Assembly (NCBI GenBank): GCA_947373745.1
Contig: CANBZB010000002.1
Span: forward strand, 1-53,280
Source of the DNA: Burkholderiales bacterium
GTDB lineage: Bacteria; Pseudomonadota; Gammaproteobacteria; Burkholderiales; Burkholderiaceae_C
Direction: 5' to 3'
DNA length: 53,280 bases
Part shown: positions 15,879-24,185 of the stretch, piece after piece
How positions within the stretch are numbered: the first letter of the stretch is position 1
Layout of the letters: each line of letters begins with the position of its first letter
The notes under the pieces: model-generated
The model's database searches: none
What the model was told of the DNA's origin: nothing
What the model saw: the letters and a program-made list of their open reading frames with translations, nothing else
Translations under genes and position numbers: made by a program

Positions 15879-16673
15879 TTATTGACCTTTCCAAATAGGC
15901 GCACGTTTTTCTAGAAATGCCTTGGGCCCTTCTTTTGCGTCATCGGTTGTATATAAAAATGATGCCAAATCTTGCTCTAGTCGAAGCCCGTCCGCCAATG
16001 TCAAGTCTGCACCTCTGTGCACTGCCGCTTTGGCGCTTCGCACCGCAATGGGCGCATTGACGGCAATTTGCTCGGCGAGTTGCATGGCTTTGCTGAGCAA
16101 CTCTTTGGCAGGAACTACGTATTCGATCAATCCTATGGCGAGTGCTTCACGGGCTGAAACAGTTCGTCCCGTCAAAATCATGTCCAAGGCACGGGCAGAA
16201 CCAACACGGCGTGACAGACGCTGTGTACCACCATTGCCGGGCATCAATCCACGTTTAACTTCGCCAAATGCAAACGTTGCTTCTTCAGCGGCAAAAGTCA
16301 AGTCACATAAAAGCGCAAGTTCTACACCTCCACCAATCGCCAAGCCATTGACCGCAGCGATGATCGGTTTGTCAAAAGCCGCAATGCCCTCGTTGTTTTC
16401 CCAGCGATAACGCTTCATCTCTGCCACAGGAACATCTGCGTTTGTCTTGGCAAATTCGCGCAGATCCATGCCTGCTGAAAAAGCTTTTTGACCGCCACCT
16501 GTTAGCACCACCACACCTACCTCTGCATCACGACGCAACGCTTCTAAGACTTGGCGCAATTCACTTCGCATTTGCATATTGATGGCGTTCATCGCGTCGG
16601 GTCTGTTGAGAATCAACGTGGCGACACGCCCGTGTTTTTCGACCATGATGGTCTCGAAGGTGATAGTGTTCAT
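15879..16673 (-). CDS. Enoyl-CoA hydratase/isomerase family protein
   Basis: A full-length crotonase (264 residues) with both oxyanion-hole segments, KAFSAGMDLREF and LAIGGGVELALLCDLTF, the glutamate-containing FGEVKRGLMPGNGGTQRL, and the C-terminal helices ending AFLEKRAPIWKG. It hydrates or isomerises enoyl-CoA thioesters. It heads the operon with the CitE-like lyase and acyl-CoA synthetase, and is divergent from the acyl-CoA dehydrogenase across an 82-base promoter region. The heptamer GGTCATA occurs twice there (16676 and 16714). Confidence 0.93.
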   Translation of the reverse strand: MNTITFETIMVEKHGRVATLILNRPDAMNAINMQMRSELRQVLEALRRDAEVGVVVLTGGGQKAFSAGMDLREFAKTNADVPVAEMKRYRWENNEGIAAFDKPIIAAVNGLAIGGGVELALLCDLTFAAEEATFAFGEVKRGLMPGNGGTQRLSRRVGSARALDMILTGRTVSAREALAIGLIEYVVPAKELLSKAMQLAEQIAVNAPIAVRSAKAAVHRGADLTLADGLRLEQDLASFLYTTDDAKEGPKAFLEKRAPIWKGQ

Positions 16674-16755
16674 AGGGTCATATTGGTTGTCTAAATATAG
16701 AATAACCGAATCAGGTCATAACACCTGTAGCCTGTTTGTCAGTACAAGTACACCT

Positions 16756-17898
16756 ATGAATTTTGGAAATACAAGTGACCAGGAGTTAATGCTCCAATCC
16801 GTTCGTTCTTTGCTAGACGATGTCTGCAGCATGAACTACGCCACCAAGTGCGACAACGATCGCACCCCCCCCAGAGAGGCTTTCAATGCTATGGCCCAAA
16901 ACGGCTGGTTAGGATTGATTGCCCCTGAGTCCTTTGGCGGTTCTGGTGGTTCCCCCACCGACCTAGCTTTGGTGCTCGAAGAAACAGGACACCATTTCGA
17001 AGAATTGGGTCTGTGGCTTTTCCGCAGCTTTACCTACGGTTGCTACGCCATCCTGCAGCATGGAACCGAAGAACAAAAACAACGCATCGTGCCCGGCGCC
17101 GCCAACGGCAAGCTATCTTTTGCATTTGCGCTTTCAGAGCCTGACTCAGGCTCTGACGCAGCATCTCTCAGAACACGTGCTGTGATCGATGGTGACTATT
17201 TCATCGTCAACGGACGTAAGCAGTGGACGTCAGGAATGGACATTGCCGACTATGTCTTGGTTGCACTGCGTACCAACGATCTAGGCAAAAAGCAATTAGG
17301 CATCAGCACCCTGATGATCGACACCAAGTTGCCAGGCATCGAAGTGCGCAAGATTGCCACTTTGGGCCAACACGCGATTGGAACGACTGAAGTGACTTTC
17401 ACCGATGTGCGCGTACCACGTACAGCATTGCTCGGGCAACTCGACCATGGTTGGGCTGTATGCGAAGACACCTTGCGCTATGAGCGCCTATGCCTTTCCG
17501 CTGTGCGGATTGGCGCTGCCCGTCAAGCCTTCGAATACGCACTGGACTACGCCAAGACCCGCCAACAGTTTGGCAAGCCCATTGGTAGCTTTCAAGTCAC
17601 GCAGCACAAGTTTGCAGATATGAAAGTGATGCTCGACACGTCTTTCACGATGGTGCGTCGCTATGCTTGGCTGATGGAAAACGGCAAAGCAGAACGTGCG
17701 GATACCGCTGTTATCAAGTACTACATCGCTGAGTCTTATAAAACCATATCGGATATGTGTTTGCAAATCCTAGGCGGATATGGCTACAGCATGGAATATC
17801 CAATGCAACGATTTTTCCGCGATTCCCGACTTGCCACTATCGGCGGCGGAACTTCAGAAATTCAAAAGAACATCATTGCGTCCACTTTGGGACTTTGA
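16756..17898 (+). CDS. Acyl-CoA dehydrogenase
   Basis: I place the start at the ATG at 16756 (380 residues); the track start at 16579 reads antisense through the hydratase gene. Motifs in order: LIAPESFGGSGG, FALSEPDSGSDAASL for FAD, GRKQWTSG, RQQFGKPIGSFQ-type helix, and the C-terminal LGGYGYSMEYPMQRFFRDSRL. The usual catalytic glutamate of short/medium-chain enzymes is replaced by glycine (IGGGTSEIQ), so E243 in RYERLCL is the likely base. It oxidises an acyl-CoA to an enoyl-CoA and fits the divergent operon. It ends one base before the convergent crotonase gene. Confidence 0.93.
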   Translation: MNFGNTSDQELMLQSVRSLLDDVCSMNYATKCDNDRTPPREAFNAMAQNGWLGLIAPESFGGSGGSPTDLALVLEETGHHFEELGLWLFRSFTYGCYAILQHGTEEQKQRIVPGAANGKLSFAFALSEPDSGSDAASLRTRAVIDGDYFIVNGRKQWTSGMDIADYVLVALRTNDLGKKQLGISTLMIDTKLPGIEVRKIATLGQHAIGTTEVTFTDVRVPRTALLGQLDHGWAVCEDTLRYERLCLSAVRIGAARQAFEYALDYAKTRQQFGKPIGSFQVTQHKFADMKVMLDTSFTMVRRYAWLMENGKAERADTAVIKYYIAESYKTISDMCLQILGGYGYSMEYPMQRFFRDSRLATIGGGTSEIQKNIIASTLGL

Positions 17899-17899
17899 T

Positions 17900-18496
17900 T
17901 TAGCTAGCCCTCGCCAATGCCAATGCGTGTTGAAGTGGGTCACTCTCAACCACTTCTGTGACCAAGCCCCAGCGCTGGGCTTGTTCGGCATCAAAAGGGC
18001 GACCGGTTAAAGCCGCGTAGGCTAAACCACGCGCGGACATCACCTCGCCCACAGCTTTGATGATCTGTCCACCCGGAACAAAGCCGAAATTGATTTCCGG
18101 CAACCCGAACTTTGAGTCGCGGTGTGCAACGACTGCAGTGGAAGCGGCAATGATCGGCAAACCACCCCCTAAGCAATAGCCTTCAACTGCACTGAAGATT
18201 TTTTGTGGCATTTGCCGTAGCAACTCAATACGCCAATGTTCGGTCGCTGCCCGCGCGCGTTGCAATAGTTCTGCTGGACGGGTCGAACTATCAAAGAAGT
18301 CTTTCATATCCATGCCAGCACAAAAGTGCCCGCCTAGTCCATGAAAGACGATAGCTTTCACCGTCGGATCGACTTGGGTTTTGAGCAATATCTCTTCCAA
18401 CGCAAGCGTCATTTCCACACCAATGGCGTTGCGCTTGTCAGGTCGGTTTAAACCAATGCAGCGTATGCCGTCAGCCTTATCTTCTATTTTGAGCAT
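17900..18496 (-). CDS. Short crotonase: active-site core without C-terminal helices
   Basis: This 198-residue protein keeps the crotonase N-terminal and core parts: IGLNRPDKRNAI, the first oxyanion segment GGHFCAGMDMKDFF, the second YCLGGGLPIIAAS, and FGLPEINFGFVPGG. It ends at LQHALALARAS, about 60 residues short of the family, exactly before the helices that normally cover the active site and build the trimer. No frameshift is needed to explain the end; a TAA closes the frame. The gene upstream encodes the missing helical part, and the two are separated by only three bases. Confidence 0.85.
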   Translation of the reverse strand: MLKIEDKADGIRCIGLNRPDKRNAIGVEMTLALEEILLKTQVDPTVKAIVFHGLGGHFCAGMDMKDFFDSSTRPAELLQRARAATEHWRIELLRQMPQKIFSAVEGYCLGGGLPIIAASTAVVAHRDSKFGLPEINFGFVPGGQIIKAVGEVMSARGLAYAALTGRPFDAEQAQRWGLVTEVVESDPLQHALALARAS

Positions 18497-18499
18497 CGA

Positions 18500-19189
18500 T
18501 TACGCTCCAGCACCAGGCTTAGATTTACCAGCAAGAAAACTCTCGATCGCTAAGGCGCGAGCAGATGGACGCCCCGCTTGGAGCGATTTGATTTCCACCT
18601 GTTGGGATGTCGTGAAGTTCAGTATCGCGTTCCAAGAGACTGCGGCTACTTGTTGCACCGTTTTTTTAGTGAATCGAAGTGCTAGCGAATCTTTGGCGGC
18701 GAGTTCACGTGCTAATTTATAGGCTTGGGCTTCTAACTCTGCAGCAGGAAAGTAAAGGGTGGCCCAATCACTACTGGCGTGCCCGATCGGCATGCGATTT
18801 TGCGTATTTTTTGCTGCGTTGGCTTCATTTGTTGCAATCACAATATCGCAAGCTTGCAAGATTGGAATCGCTTCTTCCTGAACTTGTCCGAACACCATAG
18901 CAACAATAGGTTGCGGCATTTGGCACAAATGCAAAGCCACTTGGGGAGCCATCTTCTCAACAGAATTTGCTTCAAGTCCTTCAACCAGCTGAGCACTATC
19001 ATTGCGTAGCACGATAACTTGCACAGCCTCATCGGCCTGCGCCAATCTCAACCGCTCCATTAGATTTTCAAATGGGCTTGTCTCGGTCGAACGCATCAAC
19101 TCGGAAGCATTAGGCTTTTTAGAACTCGCCCAATAAAGAGTAAGCACACCGTCGACTAGGTCAGCGGGCGCAAATGGATTAGCGTTCAT
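18500..19189 (-). CDS. Degenerate crotonase-like protein with intact C-terminal helices
   Basis: The 229-residue protein has a crotonase-like layout but no active site. Where the family has the glycine-rich second oxyanion loop it reads VFGQVQEEAIPILQACDIVIAT (residues 99-120), so the GGG is QEEA, and the first oxyanion motif FxAGxD is missing. The C-terminal third (ARELAAKDSLALRFTKK, then the helices up to ESFLAGKSKPGAGA) is well conserved. The start ATG at 19189 overlaps the TGA of the dehydratase gene (TGATG). I suggest it pairs with the next protein as a non-catalytic subunit; that is inference. Confidence 0.75.
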   Translation of the reverse strand: MNANPFAPADLVDGVLTLYWASSKKPNASELMRSTETSPFENLMERLRLAQADEAVQVIVLRNDSAQLVEGLEANSVEKMAPQVALHLCQMPQPIVAMVFGQVQEEAIPILQACDIVIATNEANAAKNTQNRMPIGHASSDWATLYFPAAELEAQAYKLARELAAKDSLALRFTKKTVQQVAAVSWNAILNFTTSQQVEIKSLQAGRPSARALAIESFLAGKSKPGAGA

Positions 19190-20355
19190 CACGCCACTAA
19201 CGCACGCATGATGCGGTAAAGCCTTGCCTGGCCTTCAAATCCAATGCCGGGACGCTCAGGCAAATTTAACTTTCCTTCTGTCAGGCGTGCATCGTCTGCG
19301 AAACCTCCGAAGTCACCAAAAACTCCAGGGTATGACTCTGCTCCACCAAGACCAAAACCAGCTGCTATGTGCAATGACATTTGGTTGCCTCCATGGGGGA
19401 ACAGTCCACTTCTTTGCCAACCCATAGCATCTAACCTTGACAAGGTGTGCGCATATTGGGCAATGCCATAAGCCTGTGGTGGATCGACTTGGATGACATC
19501 ACGGTCGCCACGCAGTCCGCCAAATCGGACTAGGTTTTCGACATCTTGGGTTGAAAATAAATTTTCGCCAGTGGCCAAAGGACTGTCGTAGATCTGCGCG
19601 ATTTCGGCCATCAGCCCATAGTCCAGAGGGTCACAAGGTTCTTCGAACCAACGCAATTTGAATGGAGCGAGCGCCTTGGCATATGCGAAAGCATTGTCGC
19701 GATCAAATTTGCAATTGGCATCAACAGCCAGATGATCGCCAGAACCTACGACTTGCAAAACTGCTTCTAGACGGCGCAAATCTTCAGACAAAGGCAAACC
19801 ACCCACCTTCATCTTGACCATGCTGTAACCCGCGTCAAGATGGCGTCGCATTTCGTCTTGTAAGTCTTGAATGGTTTGTCCTGGGAAATACCATCCACCA
19901 CCGACGTAACAAAAAACGCGATCCACTACTTTTCCACTATTGAAACGCTCTGCCAAAACACGGTGCAAAGGTTTGCACTCAATTTTGGCCACTGCATCCC
20001 ACAGTGCAACTTCAATCGTACCGATGGCAATTGAACGTTCGCTGTGACCGCCTGCTTTCTCTCGACGCATCATGCAGGCTACGATTTTGTGGGGGTCGAG
20101 GTTTTCGCCCGTATCGTCCAGCAAGCTAGCAGGATCCGCGCGCAAGATGCGCGGAATAAAGCGATCCCGCATTTGTGCGCCACAGGCGTAGCGGCCTGTG
20201 GAATTGAAGGCGTAGCCAACAACAGGTTGGCCGTCGCGCACGCAATCGGTCATCACAGCAACCACCGAGGTGGTCATCTCTGAAAAATCAAAGCTCGAAT
20301 TGCTGATAGTTGAATTAAGAGGTACAGCGACCTCTCGTATGTCGACGATACGCAT
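19189..20355 (-). CDS. Enolase-superfamily dehydratase, probably D-tartrate dehydratase-like
   Basis: I place the start at the ATG at 20355 (388 residues), beginning MRIVDIREVAVPL; the track start adds residues antisense to nothing conserved. The mandelate racemase/MLE pattern is complete: K181-M-K183, metal ligands D212 (DANC), E238 (WFEEP) and E264 (TGEN), and a general-acid H321 (FPHGGNQ). From memory these positions equal those of Bradyrhizobium D-tartrate dehydratase (K184, D213, E239, E265, H322) shifted by one, and the length agrees. It would dehydrate D-tartrate to oxaloacetate. It follows Bug receptor 2 by 26 bases. Confidence 0.85.
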   Translation of the reverse strand: MRIVDIREVAVPLNSTISNSSFDFSEMTTSVVAVMTDCVRDGQPVVGYAFNSTGRYACGAQMRDRFIPRILRADPASLLDDTGENLDPHKIVACMMRREKAGGHSERSIAIGTIEVALWDAVAKIECKPLHRVLAERFNSGKVVDRVFCYVGGGWYFPGQTIQDLQDEMRRHLDAGYSMVKMKVGGLPLSEDLRRLEAVLQVVGSGDHLAVDANCKFDRDNAFAYAKALAPFKLRWFEEPCDPLDYGLMAEIAQIYDSPLATGENLFSTQDVENLVRFGGLRGDRDVIQVDPPQAYGIAQYAHTLSRLDAMGWQRSGLFPHGGNQMSLHIAAGFGLGGAESYPGVFGDFGGFADDARLTEGKLNLPERPGIGFEGQARLYRIMRALVA

Positions 20356-20381
20356 AGCTAAATGAATGGTCAGATATGGGA

Positions 20382-21347
20382 TTAATCGATCTTGATTTTT
20401 GCGTCGCGAATTACTTTGCCCCAACGATTCACTTCGTTATGAATATAAGTATTGAATTGTTCAGGCGTATTGCCAACAGGATCGAACCCCATAGAGAGAA
20501 GCTTTGCACGTGTGTCGGGTTGGGCCACAATTTTGACGATTTCTTGGTGCAAACGATCCACAATAGCCTTAGGTGTTCCAGTGGGCACAAGCAAACCTTG
20601 CATGGTCTCTGCCTCTTGTCCGCTGATACCGGCCTCAGCCAAAGTAGGTACATCAGGCAACTCAGGATTACGTTTGGCACTTGTCACTGCTAGCGCACGC
20701 AAGGCGCCACTTTTCACATGCGCCATGGCAGGAGGGAGCGCTGTCACGCCCACTGGGGTATGTCCTGCAAGGACTGAAGTAATAGCAGGTCCTGCACCGC
20801 CAAAAGGCGCGCTCACCATATCGATGTTGTAAGATAAGCGAAGCAGCTCACCGGAGAGGTGGGGTGTGGTGCCCACACCAGGATGCGCGAAGCTGTATTT
20901 GCCAGGGTTGGCGCGAATAAGGGCGATAAGTTCTTGAATAGTCTTTGCAGGCACAGAAGGATGCACTACGACCAAATTGGGCGACGCTCCAGCTAGTGAA
21001 ATGGGCAAGAAGTCTTTGTAGGCGTCATAAGGCACGCTGGTGTAGAGACTGGGATTGACCACAAAGCTGCTGCTGACCATCGTGAGCGTATAGCCATCGG
21101 GCGCGGCTTTAGCGCCCATGCCCATACCAATATTGCCGCCGGCACCAGCACGGTTTTCTACGATGAACGATTGACCCATGCTCTCGGTGAATTTTTGGGC
21201 CAATATGCGCGCCATAGCGTCAGTAGGTCCTCCAGAAGCAAACGGCACGATGATGCGCACGGGCTTATTAGGGTAAGTCTGGGCTTGGGAAGCAACAGAC
21301 AACAGCAGTGCAATAAAACTGATAACGATACGCAGGGTAAATTTCAT
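20382..21347 (-). CDS. Bug/TctC-family periplasmic receptor 2
   Basis: Signal peptide (MKFTLRIVISFIALLLSVASQAQ) and the family motifs YPNKPVRIIVPFASGGPTDAMAR, GAKAAPDGYTLTMVSSS and AGHTPVGVTAL identify a Bug receptor of 321 residues. It starts the operon with the tartrate dehydratase-like enzyme and the two crotonase-like proteins, so a dicarboxylate or hydroxy-acid ligand is plausible. GGAGAC precedes the ATG. It is divergent from the NAD-dependent dehydrogenase gene 72 bases away. Confidence 0.92.
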   Translation of the reverse strand: MKFTLRIVISFIALLLSVASQAQTYPNKPVRIIVPFASGGPTDAMARILAQKFTESMGQSFIVENRAGAGGNIGMGMGAKAAPDGYTLTMVSSSFVVNPSLYTSVPYDAYKDFLPISLAGASPNLVVVHPSVPAKTIQELIALIRANPGKYSFAHPGVGTTPHLSGELLRLSYNIDMVSAPFGGAGPAITSVLAGHTPVGVTALPPAMAHVKSGALRALAVTSAKRNPELPDVPTLAEAGISGQEAETMQGLLVPTGTPKAIVDRLHQEIVKIVAQPDTRAKLLSMGFDPVGNTPEQFNTYIHNEVNRWGKVIRDAKIKID

Positions 21348-21419
21348 TGGGGTCTCCTTTTTATTGGGGCGAATGCTAGCATCTCTTCATCATTTGTTAG
21401 TTAAAAAAGGAGACACGTT

Positions 21420-22334
21420 ATGGATAAAAGAATTGGCGTTATTGGACTTGGCATCATGGGAGCAGCTTATGCGCGCAATCTGATGCAAAAAGGTTTTTCT
21501 GTTGTCGGTTTTGATGTCGATATCGACAAAATCAAAACGTTGGAGGCGCAAGGACTGAAATCAGCCACCTCGCCTGCAGATGTAGGTCACCAATGTGATT
21601 TGGTCATCACATCTTTACCAACGCCTAAGGCCTTCCATGCAGTGATGTCTGGGTCTCACGGTCTGACTGAAGTAGGTCGCCCCATCGTGGTCGCAGACAC
21701 CTGTACTTTGGGGTTGAGTGACAAAGAACAGGCATATGAGGCGCTGACTGCCGCAGGCGTAACTCTCTTAGACTGCCCCGTCAGTGGAACAGGCGCGCAA
21801 GCGGCAAAAGGTGATTTGGTTTTTTTCGCCAGTGGCGACAAACCATCCTACGAACGTCTGCGTCCAGCACTCTTGGCGATGGGACGTGTTGCTCACCACC
21901 TTGGCGCGTTCGGCAACGGCAGTCGCATGAAGTATGTAGCCAATTTATTGGTGGCAATTCACAACGTATCAACTGCAGAAGCTATGGCGTTTGGTATGAA
22001 AGCCGGCATTGCGCCTGAGACGATTTATGACGTGTTGTGCGGAAGTGCTGCGACCTCACGCATCTTTGAAGTACGTGGCCCCATGATGGTGAAGAACACT
22101 TACGACGAAAACGTATCCGCCACTTTTGTCACCATGGGCAAAGACTTGTCGGTGATTAGTCAGTATGCGCAAAGCATTGATTGCCCAACGCCTTTGTTTT
22201 CGTTGGCGTCTAACTTCCATGCAGCCGCTGTGGCGCAGGGCATGAAAATGTCAGATACCGCGGCGGTGTGCGCTGTGATGGAACGCTTAGCAGGTGTTGA
22301 CCGCAGTCAAGTGCCAGCGCCCGAGCACAGCTGA
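21420..22334 (+). CDS. NAD(P)-dependent beta-hydroxyacid dehydrogenase (3-HIBDH family)
   Basis: The N-terminal Rossmann motif is GVIGLGIMGAAYARNL; the substrate loop is DCPVSGTGAQAAKGDL and the catalytic lysine lies in GSRMKYVANLL. The 304-residue length matches 3-hydroxyisobutyrate and tartronate semialdehyde dehydrogenases. It would interconvert a beta-hydroxy acid and its semialdehyde in the cytoplasm. A GGAGAC site lies just before the ATG. It is divergent from Bug receptor 2 and converges on the HpaI-type aldolase gene with a seven-base gap. Confidence 0.9.
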   Translation: MDKRIGVIGLGIMGAAYARNLMQKGFSVVGFDVDIDKIKTLEAQGLKSATSPADVGHQCDLVITSLPTPKAFHAVMSGSHGLTEVGRPIVVADTCTLGLSDKEQAYEALTAAGVTLLDCPVSGTGAQAAKGDLVFFASGDKPSYERLRPALLAMGRVAHHLGAFGNGSRMKYVANLLVAIHNVSTAEAMAFGMKAGIAPETIYDVLCGSAATSRIFEVRGPMMVKNTYDENVSATFVTMGKDLSVISQYAQSIDCPTPLFSLASNFHAAAVAQGMKMSDTAAVCAVMERLAGVDRSQVPAPEHS

Positions 22335-22341
22335 GGGAGGC

Positions 22342-23115
22342 TTAACTGCCTTTAAGCGCTTCGTGGAAGGTGGTGATTTGTCTTTTGACGCCAGCGATCA
22401 TGGATGACAGGTCTGACGTAATCATCACCATATCAAAGCCACGCTTGACCGATGCTGCTGCAAACTCAGCGCTCGCGCAATGCATGCAAACCTTTTTGCC
22501 GTGGCGATGGGCCACTTCTTTGATGCGGTCACACGTGGACATGTGCAGTGGGTCTGGGTTGTCAGCGCGCGGCGCCATGCCCAGGGCAAATGAAAGATCC
22601 GCTGGACCGATGTAGATGACGTCTACGCCCGGTGTTGCGCAAATCTCTTCCAAATTGTTCAAGCCTTCTTTGGTCTCGATCATGGCCATCAAAAGGATTT
22701 CATCATTGGCTTTAGAGAAATATTCTGGGCCGTGAATTTGCAATGCACGCACAGGTCCTGAGGAACGGTCTCCTACCGGTGGATAGCGACAAGCAGAAAC
22801 TGCCTTACGGGCTTCGTCAGCGTTGTTGATCAGCGGAACGATGATGGCAGAGGCACCGAAGTCTAAGGCTTTCATGATGGCAGCTGGCTCATTCCAACCC
22901 ACACGCACTACGGGAGCGGCCTCTGTTGCTGAAACTGCTTGCAGCATTTCCATCAAGCTGCTCAGTCCGGTGACACCATGCTGCATATCGACACACACCG
23001 CATCAAAGCCTTGTCTTGCCATGATTTCTGCTGTGAAGCTATTGGCTATGGAAATCCATCCCAAGGTGACGGGCTTGCCTTGCGCCCAGAGTTGTTTGAT
23101 TTTGTTCGGTTTCAT
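22342..23115 (-). CDS. HpcH/HpaI-family class II pyruvate aldolase
   Basis: The 257-residue protein has the HpaI pattern: GWISIANSFTAEIMARQGFDAV, the catalytic VDMQHG, VRVGWNEPAAIMKALDFGA, the metal-binding MIETKEGL and YIGPADLSFALG. Members cleave or make 4-hydroxy-2-oxoacids (for example 4-hydroxy-2-oxoheptanedioate) to give pyruvate. It lies 66 bases downstream of Bug receptor 3 on the same strand, which suggests the receptor feeds this aldolase. Confidence 0.92.
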   Translation of the reverse strand: MKPNKIKQLWAQGKPVTLGWISIANSFTAEIMARQGFDAVCVDMQHGVTGLSSLMEMLQAVSATEAAPVVRVGWNEPAAIMKALDFGASAIIVPLINNADEARKAVSACRYPPVGDRSSGPVRALQIHGPEYFSKANDEILLMAMIETKEGLNNLEEICATPGVDVIYIGPADLSFALGMAPRADNPDPLHMSTCDRIKEVAHRHGKKVCMHCASAEFAAASVKRGFDMVMITSDLSSMIAGVKRQITTFHEALKGS

Positions 23116-23181
23116 GTTGGTTCCTCGTTATGACTTGGGTTAAAAATTATTGGATTAATTTAGCAAATAAAAATCTACTAC

Positions 23182-24171
23182 TTATTGCTTATCGATCTTG
23201 GCTTTGGTGATCACTTCGTGCCAGCGTTTGATATCTGCAGCTAAAACCTCGGCGACCTGCTCTGGTGTACTGCTTTGGGCAGTGAGGTTGAGATCACTCA
23301 AACGCTTTTTGACATCAGGCATTTCCATGATGGTTTGAATTTCACGGTTCAAACGCATGACCACGTCACGCGGCGTGCGCGCAGGCACTGCCAAGCCGTT
23401 CCATGATGCCGCTTGAAACTTGGCAAGACTGCCACCAGACTCTTGCACCGTGGGAACGCCCGGCAAACTGTCGGTGCGTTTATCACCTAACAAGGCAAGT
23501 GGTCGCACCGCATTGGATTTAATTTGCGGCATCAGTGGACCCAAGATTTCCACCATTGCGTCCAAGCTGCCGCCGCGCAAAGCGGTGATGACGGGTGGCG
23601 TGCCATTGAAAGGCACGATTTGGGCTTGCAGACCGGAGGCACTCAGAAAATATTCAGCAGACAGATTTTGCGTGGTGCCAACTTGGGGTGTACCTATATT
23701 CAGTTTGCCTGGATTAGCCTTGGCATACGCCAATAAATCTGCAAAGGTCTTGAATCTACCGCCTTCTGCAACAGCAATCACCAGATCAAACGTCGCCAAT
23801 TTAGACACAGGAATGAAGTCTTTCACAGTATCAAAAGGAAGCGTCTTAAATAGCGACGCGCTAACCGCTGTTCCACTAGAAATCAGCAATAAGGTGTGGC
23901 CATCGGGTTCCGCACGGGCTACTTGTTCGCCCGCCACAATGCCGCCGGCACTGGGTTTGTTTTCAGTTACTACCGATTGGCCTAAGGCTTCAGATAACTT
24001 TTGCGCCACTGTGCGTGCGGTGATGTCAGCAGCACCACCCGCTGCATTTGGCACCACAATTTTTAGTGTCTTGTTGGGAAAGCCTGTCGTTTGCGCAATT
24101 GACATGCCTGTCAAACATAGCGTCAGACCTAATGCCAATGCACGTGATAGTTGGTTAAGATGATTTTTCAT
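23182..24171 (-). CDS. Bug/TctC-family periplasmic receptor 3
   Basis: A 329-residue receptor with a signal peptide (KNHLNQLSRALALGLTLCLTGMSIAQ) and the motifs FPNKTLKIVVPNAAGGAADITAR, VARAEPDGHTLLLISSG and IVPFNGTPPVI. The ATG lies only 14 bases from the divergent start of receptor 4 and has no ribosome-binding site: the complement of the other gene's AGGAGAC (GTCTCCT) occupies that place. The promoter must therefore lie inside receptor 4's coding region. The HpaI-type aldolase follows downstream. Confidence 0.9.
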   Translation of the reverse strand: MKNHLNQLSRALALGLTLCLTGMSIAQTTGFPNKTLKIVVPNAAGGAADITARTVAQKLSEALGQSVVTENKPSAGGIVAGEQVARAEPDGHTLLLISSGTAVSASLFKTLPFDTVKDFIPVSKLATFDLVIAVAEGGRFKTFADLLAYAKANPGKLNIGTPQVGTTQNLSAEYFLSASGLQAQIVPFNGTPPVITALRGGSLDAMVEILGPLMPQIKSNAVRPLALLGDKRTDSLPGVPTVQESGGSLAKFQAASWNGLAVPARTPRDVVMRLNREIQTIMEMPDVKKRLSDLNLTAQSSTPEQVAEVLAADIKRWHEVITKAKIDKQ

Positions 24172-24185
24172 AATAGGAGACGGGT

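Noticed and set aside
21352-21414. 11-base inverted repeat GTCTCCTTTTT / AAAAAGGAGAC between divergent genes
   Set aside because: It is explained by two facing A-rich ribosome-binding sites of the form GGAGAC, one for each gene.
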